The notes under the pieces: generated by a model
The model's input: only the letters and a program-made list of their open reading frames with translations
Databases searched by the model: none
Told to the model about the DNA's origin: nothing
Translations under genes and position numbers: made by a program
Source: Mesonia aestuariivivens
GTDB taxonomy: Bacteria > Bacteroidota > Bacteroidia > Flavobacteriales > Flavobacteriaceae
NCBI RefSeq assembly: GCF_019311235.1
Contig: NZ_JAHWDF010000001.1
Span: 310,001-374,000 of the forward strand
Length of the DNA: 64,000 nt
Reading direction: 5' to 3'
Shown here: in pieces, positions 8,966 to 17,922 of the stretch
Layout of the letters: the number at the start of each line of letters is the position of its first letter
How positions within the stretch are numbered: the first letter of the stretch is position 1

Positions 8966-10525
8966 ATGACTTCACATACAGTTCCTGCTCATAAAAAAGA
9001 ACTTTTAGGGCATCCGGTAGGGCTTTATATTTTGTTTTTAACCGAAATGTGGGAGCGTTTTAGTTATTACGGAATGCGAGCAATTCTAACGCTTTATATG
9101 GTTGCTAAAACCACAGAGGCTAACCCCGGATTAGGATGGGATAAAGGTGAAGCATTAGCCCTTTACGGTTGGTACACCATGTTAGTGTATGTGATGTCTA
9201 TCCCAGGTGGGATGATTGCCGATAAACTTATTGGTCAGAAAAAATCAGTGCTCTATGGGGCTATTATTCTTTGTTTTGGTCACGGTGTTTTAGCGATTGA
9301 ACAAGATTGGGCATTTTACACAGGGCTAGGTCTAGTTATATTAGGGGTTGGTTTGTTAAAACCTAATGTTTCTACGTTAGTGGGAGGTTTATATAAAGAA
9401 GGAGACATAAGAAGAGATAAAGGGTTTAGTATATTTTATATCGGGATTAACCTTGGTTCTTTATTAGCAACAACATCTGTAGCAATCGTTGCTCAACAAT
9501 ATGGATGGCATTATGGTTTTGGTTTAGCGGGAATCGCTATGTTGATTGGCTTGGTCGTTTATATTTGGGGACAAAAATTTCTGACTCACGTTGGTAATCA
9601 AGCAACCGAAAAAGATCCGAATGAAGTTTCAATTCCAGATTTATATAAAGATCTTTTTAGCTCTCCGATTCAGTTAGGAGTTACTGCTCTTTTATTAGTT
9701 TTATCAGCTTACGGTTGGTACGTATTGGGTTGGTCTTATGGATTATTATTCATCTTTCTTTCAGCAATTACAGCTTTAATGATGATGATTTACAAAGATT
9801 TAGAACTGAAAATAAATAAAGACCGTTACTTAGTTTTATTACTTTCCTTTTTAATTGTGATTGTATTCTGGGGAGCTTTCGAGCAAGCGGGTGGTTTAAT
9901 GAATATTTATACACAAGATAAAACAGATCGCGTATTACTGGGTTACGAGATTCCTGCGGCGATGTTTCAGGGGTTAAACGCAGCTTTCATTATTATATTT
10001 GCTACAGTAGTTGCTGGTTTCTGGGCTAAAAGAAAATTAAAAGGTCATGAAGCATCTTCCTTATTCAAAATGGCGATTGGTGTGATTATCATGGGACTCG
10101 GTTTTGTGTTTATGGTATTCGCTTCCATGGAATTTGATGAAGAAGGTAGCTCAGCTATGTATTGGTTAGTGTTAGCGTATTTATTTCATACGATAGGAGA
10201 ATTATGTGCTTCGCCAGTTGCACTTTCATTTATCACAAAATTAGCTCCACTACGTTATGCTTCTTTAATGATGGGAGTTTATTTTGCAGCTACAGGTTTA
10301 GGAAATAAAGTTGCTGGATTGTTGGGAGAAGGCTCAGAAGAAGTAGGAGAACAAACTATTTTCTTAGGAATAACCATTTTTACGGTTATTTTTGGCTTGT
10401 TAGTGATAGCTATCTTAAAACCGCTAAAGCGTCTAACGCATGGTGCAGAAGATAAAGAACGTAAGTTAGATCAGGTAGAAGACAACGAGCCTTACGAAAT
10501 AGAAGAAAATTTACAACAGAATTAA
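8966..10525 (+). CDS. POT/PTR-family peptide:proton symporter
   Basis: 519 residues with about 14 hydrophobic helices. The POT proton-coupling motif ExxERFxYYG is present (Glu27 to Gly36), as is a later family block around FFxxFEQAGG-like residues near 300-310 (FWGAFEQAGGLMN). POT proteins import di- and tripeptides with protons across the inner membrane. It sits 18 bases after the dipeptidyl peptidase IV gene and 21 bases before a second POT gene, so the three are probably one transcript that feeds dipeptides released in the periplasm into the cytoplasm. The C-terminal tail is long and acidic. Confidence 0.92.
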   Translation: MTSHTVPAHKKELLGHPVGLYILFLTEMWERFSYYGMRAILTLYMVAKTTEANPGLGWDKGEALALYGWYTMLVYVMSIPGGMIADKLIGQKKSVLYGAIILCFGHGVLAIEQDWAFYTGLGLVILGVGLLKPNVSTLVGGLYKEGDIRRDKGFSIFYIGINLGSLLATTSVAIVAQQYGWHYGFGLAGIAMLIGLVVYIWGQKFLTHVGNQATEKDPNEVSIPDLYKDLFSSPIQLGVTALLLVLSAYGWYVLGWSYGLLFIFLSAITALMMMIYKDLELKINKDRYLVLLLSFLIVIVFWGAFEQAGGLMNIYTQDKTDRVLLGYEIPAAMFQGLNAAFIIIFATVVAGFWAKRKLKGHEASSLFKMAIGVIIMGLGFVFMVFASMEFDEEGSSAMYWLVLAYLFHTIGELCASPVALSFITKLAPLRYASLMMGVYFAATGLGNKVAGLLGEGSEEVGEQTIFLGITIFTVIFGLLVIAILKPLKRLTHGAEDKERKLDQVEDNEPYEIEENLQQN

Positions 10526-10546
10526 ATTAATATCGAAATATAAAAG

Positions 10547-12325
10547 ATGGCAGAAGTAGTAGCATCAGCAGAGCATAACGAGTTCTTTAAAAGTAAAGTT
10601 TTAGGGCATCCTGCGGGACTTTTTGTTTTATTTTTCACAGAAATGTGGGAGCGTTTTTCTTTTTATGGAATGCGTGTATTATTGGTTAACTTCTTGACTA
10701 TGGCAGTGGTCGGTGTCGATTTTCCTGGTTGGGGATGGTCTACAGCAAATGCTGGAGCTTTATATGGTACCTATGCCGGGCTCTTATATTTAACTCCCAT
10801 CCTAGGAGGAATTATCGCAGATAGACTTATTGGTTATAGATGGGCAGTAGTCGTTGGAGCTATTTTAATGACTATAGGGCATGCCGCCATGGCTGTAGAG
10901 ACAGAAATTATGCTCTATGTAGGTTTAGGTTTTTTAATTTTAGGAACCGGTTTTTTTAAGCCTAATATCACCTCTATTATTTCTGAAATGTATAGATTTT
11001 TGCCAGAGAAAAAAGATGGTGCTTATACCATTTTCTATATGGGGGTAAATGCTGGCGCTTTCTTCGGAATGATGCTCTGCGGTTATTTGGCAGAAAAATT
11101 AGGTTGGAGCTGGGGCTTTGGTCTTGCGGGTATATTTATGTTATTAGGAACACTTCAGTTTTGGTTAGCAAAACCACTTTTTGGTAAGATTGGAGGAGTG
11201 CCTGAGAAAGGAAGAGAAGTAGAAGTTTCTGAAGAAGAAAAGAAAGACTACAAAGCAAATCCATTTTCAATTTTCGATAAAGTCTTAATTATTATAAGTG
11301 CAGCACTTGGTCTCTTATATTTAATTAACGACCCTACCTCTAAAATTGGTGATGTAAATTTACTTCCTGAAAAAATGCCTTTTGAAATAGGAATAGATTC
11401 TATATCAGGACCTATAGGTTTCGCTATTATTGGCTTGGTTTTATTTTTGGTGCTCATCGTTTCTAGAATTTCAAGATATACCAAAGTGGTTCGTGATCGT
11501 ATGATTGCTGTAGTGATATTTGCATTCTTTACGGTTGTGTTTTTCTTATGTTTTGAGCAGGCAGCTTCTTCTTTGGTGTTATTTGCTAGAGATTATGTAG
11601 ATAGAACTTTAGAAGGGAATGCAGCACTTATTTACAATATCATTAATTCTTTGCTTACTATTATTCCATTAGGGATCATAACTTGGGTATTAATTTTACT
11701 ATGGAAACAAACGCATAAAAGAGTCTTAGGTTCAAATGTTGTACTTATGGTTTGCTTTTTAGGGGTTTGGGCCTTAGTACTATGGATGTTAGGAAGAGAG
11801 TTTTCTTCAGATTCTATTGAAATTACAGTATCTTGGTTTAGTATTTTGAACTCGTTTTTCATAATTACTTTTGCCTCTATGTTTTCAAAATGGTGGGAAA
11901 GTAAATACAACCCTTCTGCAGCTTTAAAATACGGAATTGGCTTAGTATTGGTAGGTGTTGGTTTTGCATTTTTAGCCTACGGTTCAGATGGGGTAAACCC
12001 TGGAATTAAAGTGAGTATGATTTGGCTAATATTGGCCTATTTATTCCACACCTTAGGAGAACTTTGTCTATCACCAGTAGGGCTCTCTTACGTAAGTAAA
12101 TTAGTGCCAGGTAGAATGATTGCCCTAATGTTCGGGATGTGGTATTTAGCGATCGCTATAGGTAACAAATTAGCAGGTTCACTGGGAGGAATGGTAGATA
12201 GCATTAAAGAAGACTATGACTTGTCTACTTTCTTTTTAATATTCACAATTATACCTATTGTAGCTGGAATACTTGTTTCTTTATTACACCCGATACTCAA
12301 AAAACTAATGCACGGAGTAAAATAA
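10547..12325 (+). CDS. second POT/PTR-family peptide symporter, long form
   Basis: 592 residues. The ExxERFxFYG motif (Glu32 to Gly41) and overall helix pattern match the preceding gene, but it is 73 residues longer, chiefly because of an extended loop after the sixth helix (about 225-300). FFLCFEQAASSLVLFARD near 330-345 corresponds to the substrate-site block of the family. Two unlike POT paralogues in tandem suggest division of labour by peptide size or charge; the longer form is common in Bacteroidota. It lies 21 bases after the first and is probably cotranscribed. Confidence 0.9.
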   Translation: MAEVVASAEHNEFFKSKVLGHPAGLFVLFFTEMWERFSFYGMRVLLVNFLTMAVVGVDFPGWGWSTANAGALYGTYAGLLYLTPILGGIIADRLIGYRWAVVVGAILMTIGHAAMAVETEIMLYVGLGFLILGTGFFKPNITSIISEMYRFLPEKKDGAYTIFYMGVNAGAFFGMMLCGYLAEKLGWSWGFGLAGIFMLLGTLQFWLAKPLFGKIGGVPEKGREVEVSEEEKKDYKANPFSIFDKVLIIISAALGLLYLINDPTSKIGDVNLLPEKMPFEIGIDSISGPIGFAIIGLVLFLVLIVSRISRYTKVVRDRMIAVVIFAFFTVVFFLCFEQAASSLVLFARDYVDRTLEGNAALIYNIINSLLTIIPLGIITWVLILLWKQTHKRVLGSNVVLMVCFLGVWALVLWMLGREFSSDSIEITVSWFSILNSFFIITFASMFSKWWESKYNPSAALKYGIGLVLVGVGFAFLAYGSDGVNPGIKVSMIWLILAYLFHTLGELCLSPVGLSYVSKLVPGRMIALMFGMWYLAIAIGNKLAGSLGGMVDSIKEDYDLSTFFLIFTIIPIVAGILVSLLHPILKKLMHGVK

Positions 12326-12371
12326 AAAGCTATTTACAAAATATGCTTTGGAATAGTTTTTGAAATTAAAA

Positions 12372-12914
12372 ATGAATATGAAAAAGAGTTTGTTAACAAT
12401 TATAGTTCTTCTCCTAACGCTAGCTGTTAGTGCGCAAGAAATTGAATGGATGAATATGAATGAGGCTTTAGCAGCACAGAAAAAAGAGCCTAAGAAAATT
12501 TTTATGGATGTCTATACAGAGTGGTGCGGTCCTTGCAAATTGTTAGATAAAAATACTTTTCATAATAAAGATGTAGTGAAATTTATAAATGAAAATTTCT
12601 ATGCCGTTAAATTTGACGCAGAAGGAACCGAAAAGATAGATTATCAAGATTTTGTTTATACCAATCCTAACCACGATCCTAATAGAAAAGGTAGAAACGC
12701 ACAACATTTATTTGCCCATGCCTTAAAAGTTTCGGGTTATCCTAGCATGGTTTTCTTTGATGAAAAGTCTGATGTTATTGCACCAATTACCGGTTATCAT
12801 ACGCCTAAAGACTTAGAGATTTACTTAAAAATGATAGCTAGTGATGATTATAAAGAATTAACTACTAACGAGGCTTGGCAAGAATATGAAGCTAATTTTG
12901 AAGGTTCTTTTTAG
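12372..12914 (+). CDS. periplasmic thioredoxin-fold protein
   Basis: 180 residues from ATG 12372 (an upstream TTG and a later ATG at 12378 are alternatives; the latter gives the tidiest signal peptide, MKKSLLTIIVLLLTLAVSAQ). The thioredoxin active site is WCGPC (51-55). A 25-residue insertion after the second strand carries an Asn/His-rich loop. Probably a periplasmic thiol oxidoreductase or reductase for secreted proteins. It follows the POT pair by 46 bases and may share their transcript; the shared terminator lies inside the convergent comEC gene. Confidence 0.85.
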   Translation: MNMKKSLLTIIVLLLTLAVSAQEIEWMNMNEALAAQKKEPKKIFMDVYTEWCGPCKLLDKNTFHNKDVVKFINENFYAVKFDAEGTEKIDYQDFVYTNPNHDPNRKGRNAQHLFAHALKVSGYPSMVFFDEKSDVIAPITGYHTPKDLEIYLKMIASDDYKELTTNEAWQEYEANFEGSF

Positions 12915-12953
12915 TAATATATAAATTTTGATGTTGAAAATGTGCTAAGATGT

Positions 12954-14990
12954 TCAACGATCAATGATGAAAGCTCCCTTTTCACCTGTGTAGTGAAGAG
13001 GGAGCTTCTTTTTTACACAAGTTTTTCTCCAACGTTGCACATAAGAGCGGTAATTATTTCCATCGGCAATAACCTGATCAGGGTTTAATTCTTCAATCAC
13101 ATGCTCTAAATTAATTTTTGGAGAATTACTTAATAATATATAATTGACCTTGACGTTTTTCGGTAATTTGTAAATTCCTAAACTATCAATCACTAATAGT
13201 TTTTTATTTTCAGTAATCGCATAAATGTTTTTTATCGGAAATTGTTTAGCTTGTTTGATAGCTAATTCGGTTTTAAAATTATCGATTGTGTTTAAAGAAT
13301 AGCCATGTAAGCTGTCGTTACAGTAAATGTTGAGTTGGTAATTTTCTTTTTCTGCTAAAAGAGTTTTTCTGTTTTGATGCAGAATATAAAACTTATCAAT
13401 TTTATAAATCCTGTAGAATTCATAAATAAAGAAAAACTGAAAGTTAAGCATTGATAAGAGCACAGCGTAAATAAAAGTCTTTTTGTAGTATTTTATAACT
13501 AGAAATACTAAAAGGATGAATAAGTATAAAGAAAGCATCATTTTTTTTGTAAAAAAGATATTTTCAAGAAGTAGACCGTCCATACTTGCAATCTTATGAA
13601 TAATCCATAATAAGAGGTCTAAGCACATTGCATAACCCTCATAGATTAAAGGAATTTCTAATTGAAGAGATGATGCTATAATGGCAATAATCCCCAAACT
13701 TAATAGAATAAATAACCAAGATAGAATCAATAAATTAGCTATTAGAAACATAGCAGGAAATTGATGAAAGTAGAATATGCTGAGCGGTAGTACTCCCAAT
13801 TGTGCACAGAAGCTCACTAAAATTAAATCTATCGACTTTCTGCCCAACCAGTTTTTAATGTAAAATTTATTTTTTAGTAAAGGTTGAAAACTAATAATCC
13901 CCAAGACGGCCAAGTAGCTCATTTGAAAACCTACAGAAAATATAAGATAAGCATCATAAATTAACATTACTAAGGCCGACAGGCAAAGCATATTAAATGT
14001 AGAACCTTTTCTATTGAAGATGAGCCCAGCATTTAGAAAGCTAAACATTAATGCCGCTCTAATCACAGATGGTGAGCAGCCTACAATCAAAGCAAATGCC
14101 CAAATACAAATCACACTCAATCCATAAGCAATCCACTTTCCTGCTTTTAATTTCTTTAAAGGTGTAAATAAAACATTAAGTATAATTAAAAGAATACCAA
14201 CATGTAAACCAGAAACTGCTAATATATGAACCACTCCAGCAGCTGTAAAATCATGATAAATATCTTTACTTAATTCTTTTCTTTGGCCTAAAAGTAATGC
14301 AGCAGTTAAATTAATTTGGTTTTTTGTAAAACCGCTTTGATGTAGACTTTCTAGAATTTGTCGACGAAATTTTTCTGCCGTCTTCTTAAAATAAAAACCT
14401 TCATTTTCTGAAATATTTACCTCATTAATTTCAGTACTCACCTGCTTAAAAACTTGTTGCTTCTTTAAGTATAATTGGTAGTTAAACTGATGCGGATTAA
14501 GTGGTGCAAAAACATCGTTTAGTTTTTCTTTTAAAATAATAGAGCTTCCAATTGCTAATCCTTTTTGAGTAGAATCTTTTTTAATAGAGAGTAGAACTTT
14601 ACCTTCAGTTGGTTTTTTTTGGAGTGTTTTTACATCTAATAAGTAATTAAAATAATAACGATTTGGCTTAAGTTTATCTGTAATAACGCCTTCTATTAAA
14701 AGCTCTTCTTTTAAATTTTGATGAATGTAATGTTGCTTTTTATTTTCAACACGTTGCAATTGAGCTATAGTAAACCCAATGGTAAGCATTGTAAAACCAA
14801 CCAAAAGGGTATGAAAAGGGCTAAAAAATAACTTAGATTTACTGTAGTAATAGTTAGTAAAAAATAAGAAAAGTATAAGCCATAAAAGCCCTAAGGTATA
14901 TTTTAATGGAACTAAAAATTGAAACCCTAAAACAATACCAAGAATAAAAAGTGGGGTAATGAATAAAATGGGATGGTTTACTAACTTCAT
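12954..14990 (-). CDS. comEC: ComEC/Rec2-family DNA uptake channel
   Basis: 678 residues from ATG at 14990; a GTG two codons upstream is less likely. An N-terminal DUF4131 region with three helices (about 1-150), the central Competence domain with VHILAVSGLHVG (about 250-262), CSPSVIRAALM and many helices (to about 510), and a truncated C-terminal part lacking a full metallo-beta-lactamase HxHxDH motif are seen. ComEC conducts single-stranded DNA through the inner membrane in natural transformation. Short ComEC proteins without an active nuclease domain are usual in Flavobacteriia. It is the last gene of the minus-strand surE-lpxB cluster. Confidence 0.88.
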   Translation of the reverse strand: MKLVNHPILFITPLFILGIVLGFQFLVPLKYTLGLLWLILFLFFTNYYYSKSKLFFSPFHTLLVGFTMLTIGFTIAQLQRVENKKQHYIHQNLKEELLIEGVITDKLKPNRYYFNYLLDVKTLQKKPTEGKVLLSIKKDSTQKGLAIGSSIILKEKLNDVFAPLNPHQFNYQLYLKKQQVFKQVSTEINEVNISENEGFYFKKTAEKFRRQILESLHQSGFTKNQINLTAALLLGQRKELSKDIYHDFTAAGVVHILAVSGLHVGILLIILNVLFTPLKKLKAGKWIAYGLSVICIWAFALIVGCSPSVIRAALMFSFLNAGLIFNRKGSTFNMLCLSALVMLIYDAYLIFSVGFQMSYLAVLGIISFQPLLKNKFYIKNWLGRKSIDLILVSFCAQLGVLPLSIFYFHQFPAMFLIANLLILSWLFILLSLGIIAIIASSLQLEIPLIYEGYAMCLDLLLWIIHKIASMDGLLLENIFFTKKMMLSLYLFILLVFLVIKYYKKTFIYAVLLSMLNFQFFFIYEFYRIYKIDKFYILHQNRKTLLAEKENYQLNIYCNDSLHGYSLNTIDNFKTELAIKQAKQFPIKNIYAITENKKLLVIDSLGIYKLPKNVKVNYILLSNSPKINLEHVIEELNPDQVIADGNNYRSYVQRWRKTCVKKKLPLHYTGEKGAFIIDR
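12971..13014 (+). terminator. plus-strand terminator embedded in the comEC 3' end
   Basis: A 15-bp stem, AAGCTCCCTTTTCAC (12971-12985) with GTGAAGAGGGAGCTT (12993-13007) and one wobble pair, has a seven-base loop and is followed by CTTTTTT. It lies 57 bases beyond the thioredoxin stop on the plus strand, within the last codons of comEC on the minus strand. Confidence 0.75.
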
Positions 14991-15025
14991 TACCACTTAA
15001 AGTTAGTAAAAAATAATTTATTTTT

Positions 15026-15541
15026 CTAAAAAACTCTTTTCGCGATAATAAAAGCATCGTTCCAATAATGTTCATTCAATGAAGAAACAATTACTCCTCT
15101 TGAGGTTGTTGAATGTACAAAGTTTACACTTCCAGGAACAAGTTCAACCACTAGGCCTACGTGATTAATCACATTTTTATTTTTATTGGTTTGGAAAAAA
15201 AGTAAATCTCCAACATTAATTTCATTAGCGTGTAGCGATCTTCCTTCTTTTGCCATATCTCGTGATACTCTCGGTAACCTAATATTTTCACTTAAAAAAG
15301 AAGTATAAATAAGTCCGCTGCAATCCATTCCTTTTTTAGTAGTTCCGCCATATTTATAACGAGTTCCTTGAAAGTCTAAGGCATAATCTGCAACTCGCGT
15401 AGCTGTAGGCACAGGATCATAACGATAAGAACTACTTTTTTTCACGGGCCCGCTTGCTGGGGAGTGAGAAGCAATTCTTTTTTTACTTCCGCAAGAGATA
15501 AGTGTAAACGATAATATAAAGGCTAACAGTAATTTATTCAT
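15026..15541 (-). CDS. NlpC/P60 (C40) peptidoglycan hydrolase lipoprotein
   Basis: 171 residues. Lipobox LISC places Cys17 as the lipidated residue. The NlpC/P60 domain (about 45-170) has catalytic Cys74 in MDCSGL, His127 in NHVGLV and a third polar residue His143 in FVHST. Such enzymes cleave the gamma-D-Glu-diaminopimelate bond in peptidoglycan stems. It is anchored in a membrane facing the periplasm. The start overlaps the end of lpxB by eight bases, so it belongs to the surE-lpxB-comEC unit. Confidence 0.92.
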   Translation of the reverse strand: MNKLLLAFILSFTLISCGSKKRIASHSPASGPVKKSSSYRYDPVPTATRVADYALDFQGTRYKYGGTTKKGMDCSGLIYTSFLSENIRLPRVSRDMAKEGRSLHANEINVGDLLFFQTNKNKNVINHVGLVVELVPGSVNFVHSTTSRGVIVSSLNEHYWNDAFIIAKRVF

Positions 15542-16655
15542 TCTTATTAATTTTTTTATAGATAAGCTTTGCGGTAGCCTGGCTTGCTCCAGACCCTCCT
15601 AATTTATCTTTTAAAACTCTATAATCATTAAATAATTGTTCTCGGTAAGAAGGAGTTAATAGTTTTGATAATTCAGTTTTTAAATTTTTCACATTAAATT
15701 CATGCTGAATGAGCTCTTTTGCCACTTCTTTATTCATAATTAAATTGACCAAAGAAATATAATCAAGTTTAATTACGCGTTTAGCAATTTCATAAGAAAT
15801 TCTACTCCCTTTATAACAAACAACTTCTGGTACGTTAAATAAAGCGGTTTCTAGCGTTGCTGTGCCCGAAGTAACTAAGGCTGCGGTAGAAACACTTAGC
15901 AAGTCATAGGTTTTATTCATAATCAAGAAAACATTACTTTTCTTTAAAAAAGGCTCGTAAAACGATTGATCTTGACTTGGTGCTCCAGCAATTACAAATT
16001 GATAATCTTCAAAATCTTTAGTAACCTGAAGCATATTGCTTAGCATTTTAGCGATTTCTTGCTTTCTGCTTCCGGGTAAAAGTGCAATAATAGGTTTAGA
16101 AGATAATTGGTGTTTTTGGGTGAATTGTTCAAAAGAAATTTCATTTCTATTTTCTATAGCATCTAAAAGCGGATGGCCCACAAAATGTACAGGAAACTGA
16201 TGTTTGTCTTCATAAAAGTCTTTTTCGAAGGGAAGAATAACATACATCTCATCAATATCCCTTTTAATAGCTTTGATGCGGTTCTCTTTCCAAGCCCAAA
16301 TTTGCGGAGAAATATAATAATGTGTAGTGTAACCTTTCTCTTTAGCCCATTTTGCTATTCTAAAATTAAACCCAGGATAGTCGATAAACAAAATAACATC
16401 GGGTTGAAAGTTTTCTATATCTTGCTTGCAAATCTTAATGTTTTTAAAAATCGTTTTTAAGTTGAATAAAACTTCAACAAATCCCATAAAGGCTAAATCT
16501 CGATAATGTTTAACAAGTTTACCTCCTTGTTTTTGCATAAGATCGCCACCCCAAAATCTAAATTCTGCATTTGGGTCTTCTTTTTTTATCGCTTTCATTA
16601 AATTAGAAGCGTGTAAATCTCCCGATGCTTCACCGGCAATGAGGTAATATTTCAT
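15534..16655 (-). CDS. lpxB: lipid-A-disaccharide synthase
   Basis: 373 residues, the usual LpxB length. It opens with MKYYLIAGEASGDLHASNLM, the family's N-terminal signature, and contains FIDYPGFNFRIAK (about 90-102), PQIWAWKENRI (about 120) and ALLPGSRKQEI (about 192), the GT-B/GT19 landmarks. It joins UDP-2,3-diacylglucosamine to lipid X to give the lipid A disaccharide at the inner membrane. One base separates it from the small membrane-protein gene upstream, and its end overlaps the NlpC/P60 gene. Confidence 0.97.
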   Translation of the reverse strand: MKYYLIAGEASGDLHASNLMKAIKKEDPNAEFRFWGGDLMQKQGGKLVKHYRDLAFMGFVEVLFNLKTIFKNIKICKQDIENFQPDVILFIDYPGFNFRIAKWAKEKGYTTHYYISPQIWAWKENRIKAIKRDIDEMYVILPFEKDFYEDKHQFPVHFVGHPLLDAIENRNEISFEQFTQKHQLSSKPIIALLPGSRKQEIAKMLSNMLQVTKDFEDYQFVIAGAPSQDQSFYEPFLKKSNVFLIMNKTYDLLSVSTAALVTSGTATLETALFNVPEVVCYKGSRISYEIAKRVIKLDYISLVNLIMNKEVAKELIQHEFNVKNLKTELSKLLTPSYREQLFNDYRVLKDKLGGSGASQATAKLIYKKINKNE

Positions 16656-16656
16656 C

Positions 16657-16938
16657 TTAATTAAATTTTAAAATGGCAATGCTTACTGCTGCTATTAAAG
16701 TGGCAATGAGTACACCGCGAGAACGATAAGGTTGGTTTTTCTTTAAAAAGACAAAAAAAGGTAAGAAATTAGCAATTGCTCCAAGGGCAATAATGCTTCC
16801 TAAAAAATCTTCTTCTCTAGCTTTAATAATCGTCTCTTCTAGTCCGTTTGGAGAAAAAAGTGTGATGTATAGGTAAATTCCTGCAAGGTTAGCAAAGAGT
16901 CCTACCAGTAAGCCAATAACTATTTCTTTTTTAATCAT
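16657..16938 (-). CDS. small membrane protein between surE and lpxB
   Basis: 93 residues with three hydrophobic stretches (about 5-30, 48-62 and 75-90). It overlaps the surE end by eight bases and stops one base before lpxB, so it is firmly inside the operon. Small proteins of this type occur at the same place in other Flavobacteriia as far as I recall. No catalytic motif is seen; function unknown. Confidence 0.75.
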   Translation of the reverse strand: MIKKEIVIGLLVGLFANLAGIYLYITLFSPNGLEETIIKAREEDFLGSIIALGAIANFLPFFVFLKKNQPYRSRGVLIATLIAAVSIAILKFN

Positions 16939-17713
16939 TTAAGCTCCAGGTGTTAAGTTCTTTTAAGTAATGATGTGCAGTAAGATCAAATTGTACGGGC
17001 ACTAAAGATACATAGCCATTTTCTAAAGCCCATTCATCTGTATCTTCACCTTCGTCTTGATTTACAAATTTACCGGTGAGCCAATAGTAGTCTCTGCCTT
17101 GAGGGTTGGTACGTTTATCAAATTCTTCTACCCAGTGTGCTTTTGCTTGGCGACAAACTTTAATGCCTTTAATTTCTTTTTCGGTTAATTTAGGAAAGTT
17201 TACATTTAAAACCATTCCTTGTGGCATACCTTCGTCTAACACTCTTTTTGTGATCGTTTTTATAAATTTAGTCGTAGGTTTAAAATCTGCGGTAAGAGAA
17301 TAGTCTAATAAAGAAAAACCAATAGCAGGAATTCCTTCGGTACCGGCTTCAACCGCCGCACTCATTGTGCCAGAGTAAATTACATTAATAGAAGAGTTGG
17401 AGCCGTGATTAATACCACTAACACACAAATCTGGTTTTCTTTTTAAAACTTCTTGAGTTGCAATTTTTACACAATCTGCTGGCGTCCCAGAACAACTAAA
17501 CTCTTGGTGGTCTTCTGTTTCTTTTAACTGTACTGGGTCGCAATATAAATTATCGTTAATGGTTATAGCATGCCCCATTCCGCTTTGTGGACTATCAGGT
17601 GCAACTACAACTACGTCGCCAATTTCTTTCATAATGTTAATGAGATGTCTAATTCCTGGGGCGGTAATCCCATCGTCATTGGTGACTAAAATTAATGGCT
17701 TATCTTTACTCAT
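16931..17713 (-). CDS. surE: 5'/3'-nucleotidase SurE
   Basis: 260 residues. The metal-binding start LVTNDDGITAPG (Asp13, Asp14) is followed by VVVAPDSPQSGMGHAIT and SGINHGSNSSINVIYSGTM, the three defining SurE blocks. SurE removes phosphate from nucleoside monophosphates and short polyphosphate. It is probably the promoter-proximal gene of the five-gene minus-strand cluster that continues to lpxB and comEC. The 203-base region before the divergent prc gene has AT-rich promoter-like sequence but no exact TAnnTTTG box that I trust. Confidence 0.96.
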   Translation of the reverse strand: MSKDKPLILVTNDDGITAPGIRHLINIMKEIGDVVVVAPDSPQSGMGHAITINDNLYCDPVQLKETEDHQEFSCSGTPADCVKIATQEVLKRKPDLCVSGINHGSNSSINVIYSGTMSAAVEAGTEGIPAIGFSLLDYSLTADFKPTTKFIKTITKRVLDEGMPQGMVLNVNFPKLTEKEIKGIKVCRQAKAHWVEEFDKRTNPQGRDYYWLTGKFVNQDEGEDTDEWALENGYVSLVPVQFDLTAHHYLKELNTWSLND

Positions 17714-17922
17714 AACTGTTTTTTTATGCTAAAATAAACAATTCTTTCCCAACGAAAATAATCTTTACCTATAATGCAGAGTAAATAGTATTATGATTGT
17801 TTTATAAGGTTAGTACTAAAAAAAATATTAATTTTATGTCTTGCCAAAATTTCTCTGAAATTTAAAACTGACAATAAAAAATTTTGGCATAGTTTTTAAA
17901 GTGATATTATAGAAATTTGCTA

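Noticed and set aside
17882-17919. Sigma-54-like TTGGCA upstream of prc
   Set aside because: No TTGC element occurs at the required spacing, and the downstream TTTG lacks a preceding TA at the right place.
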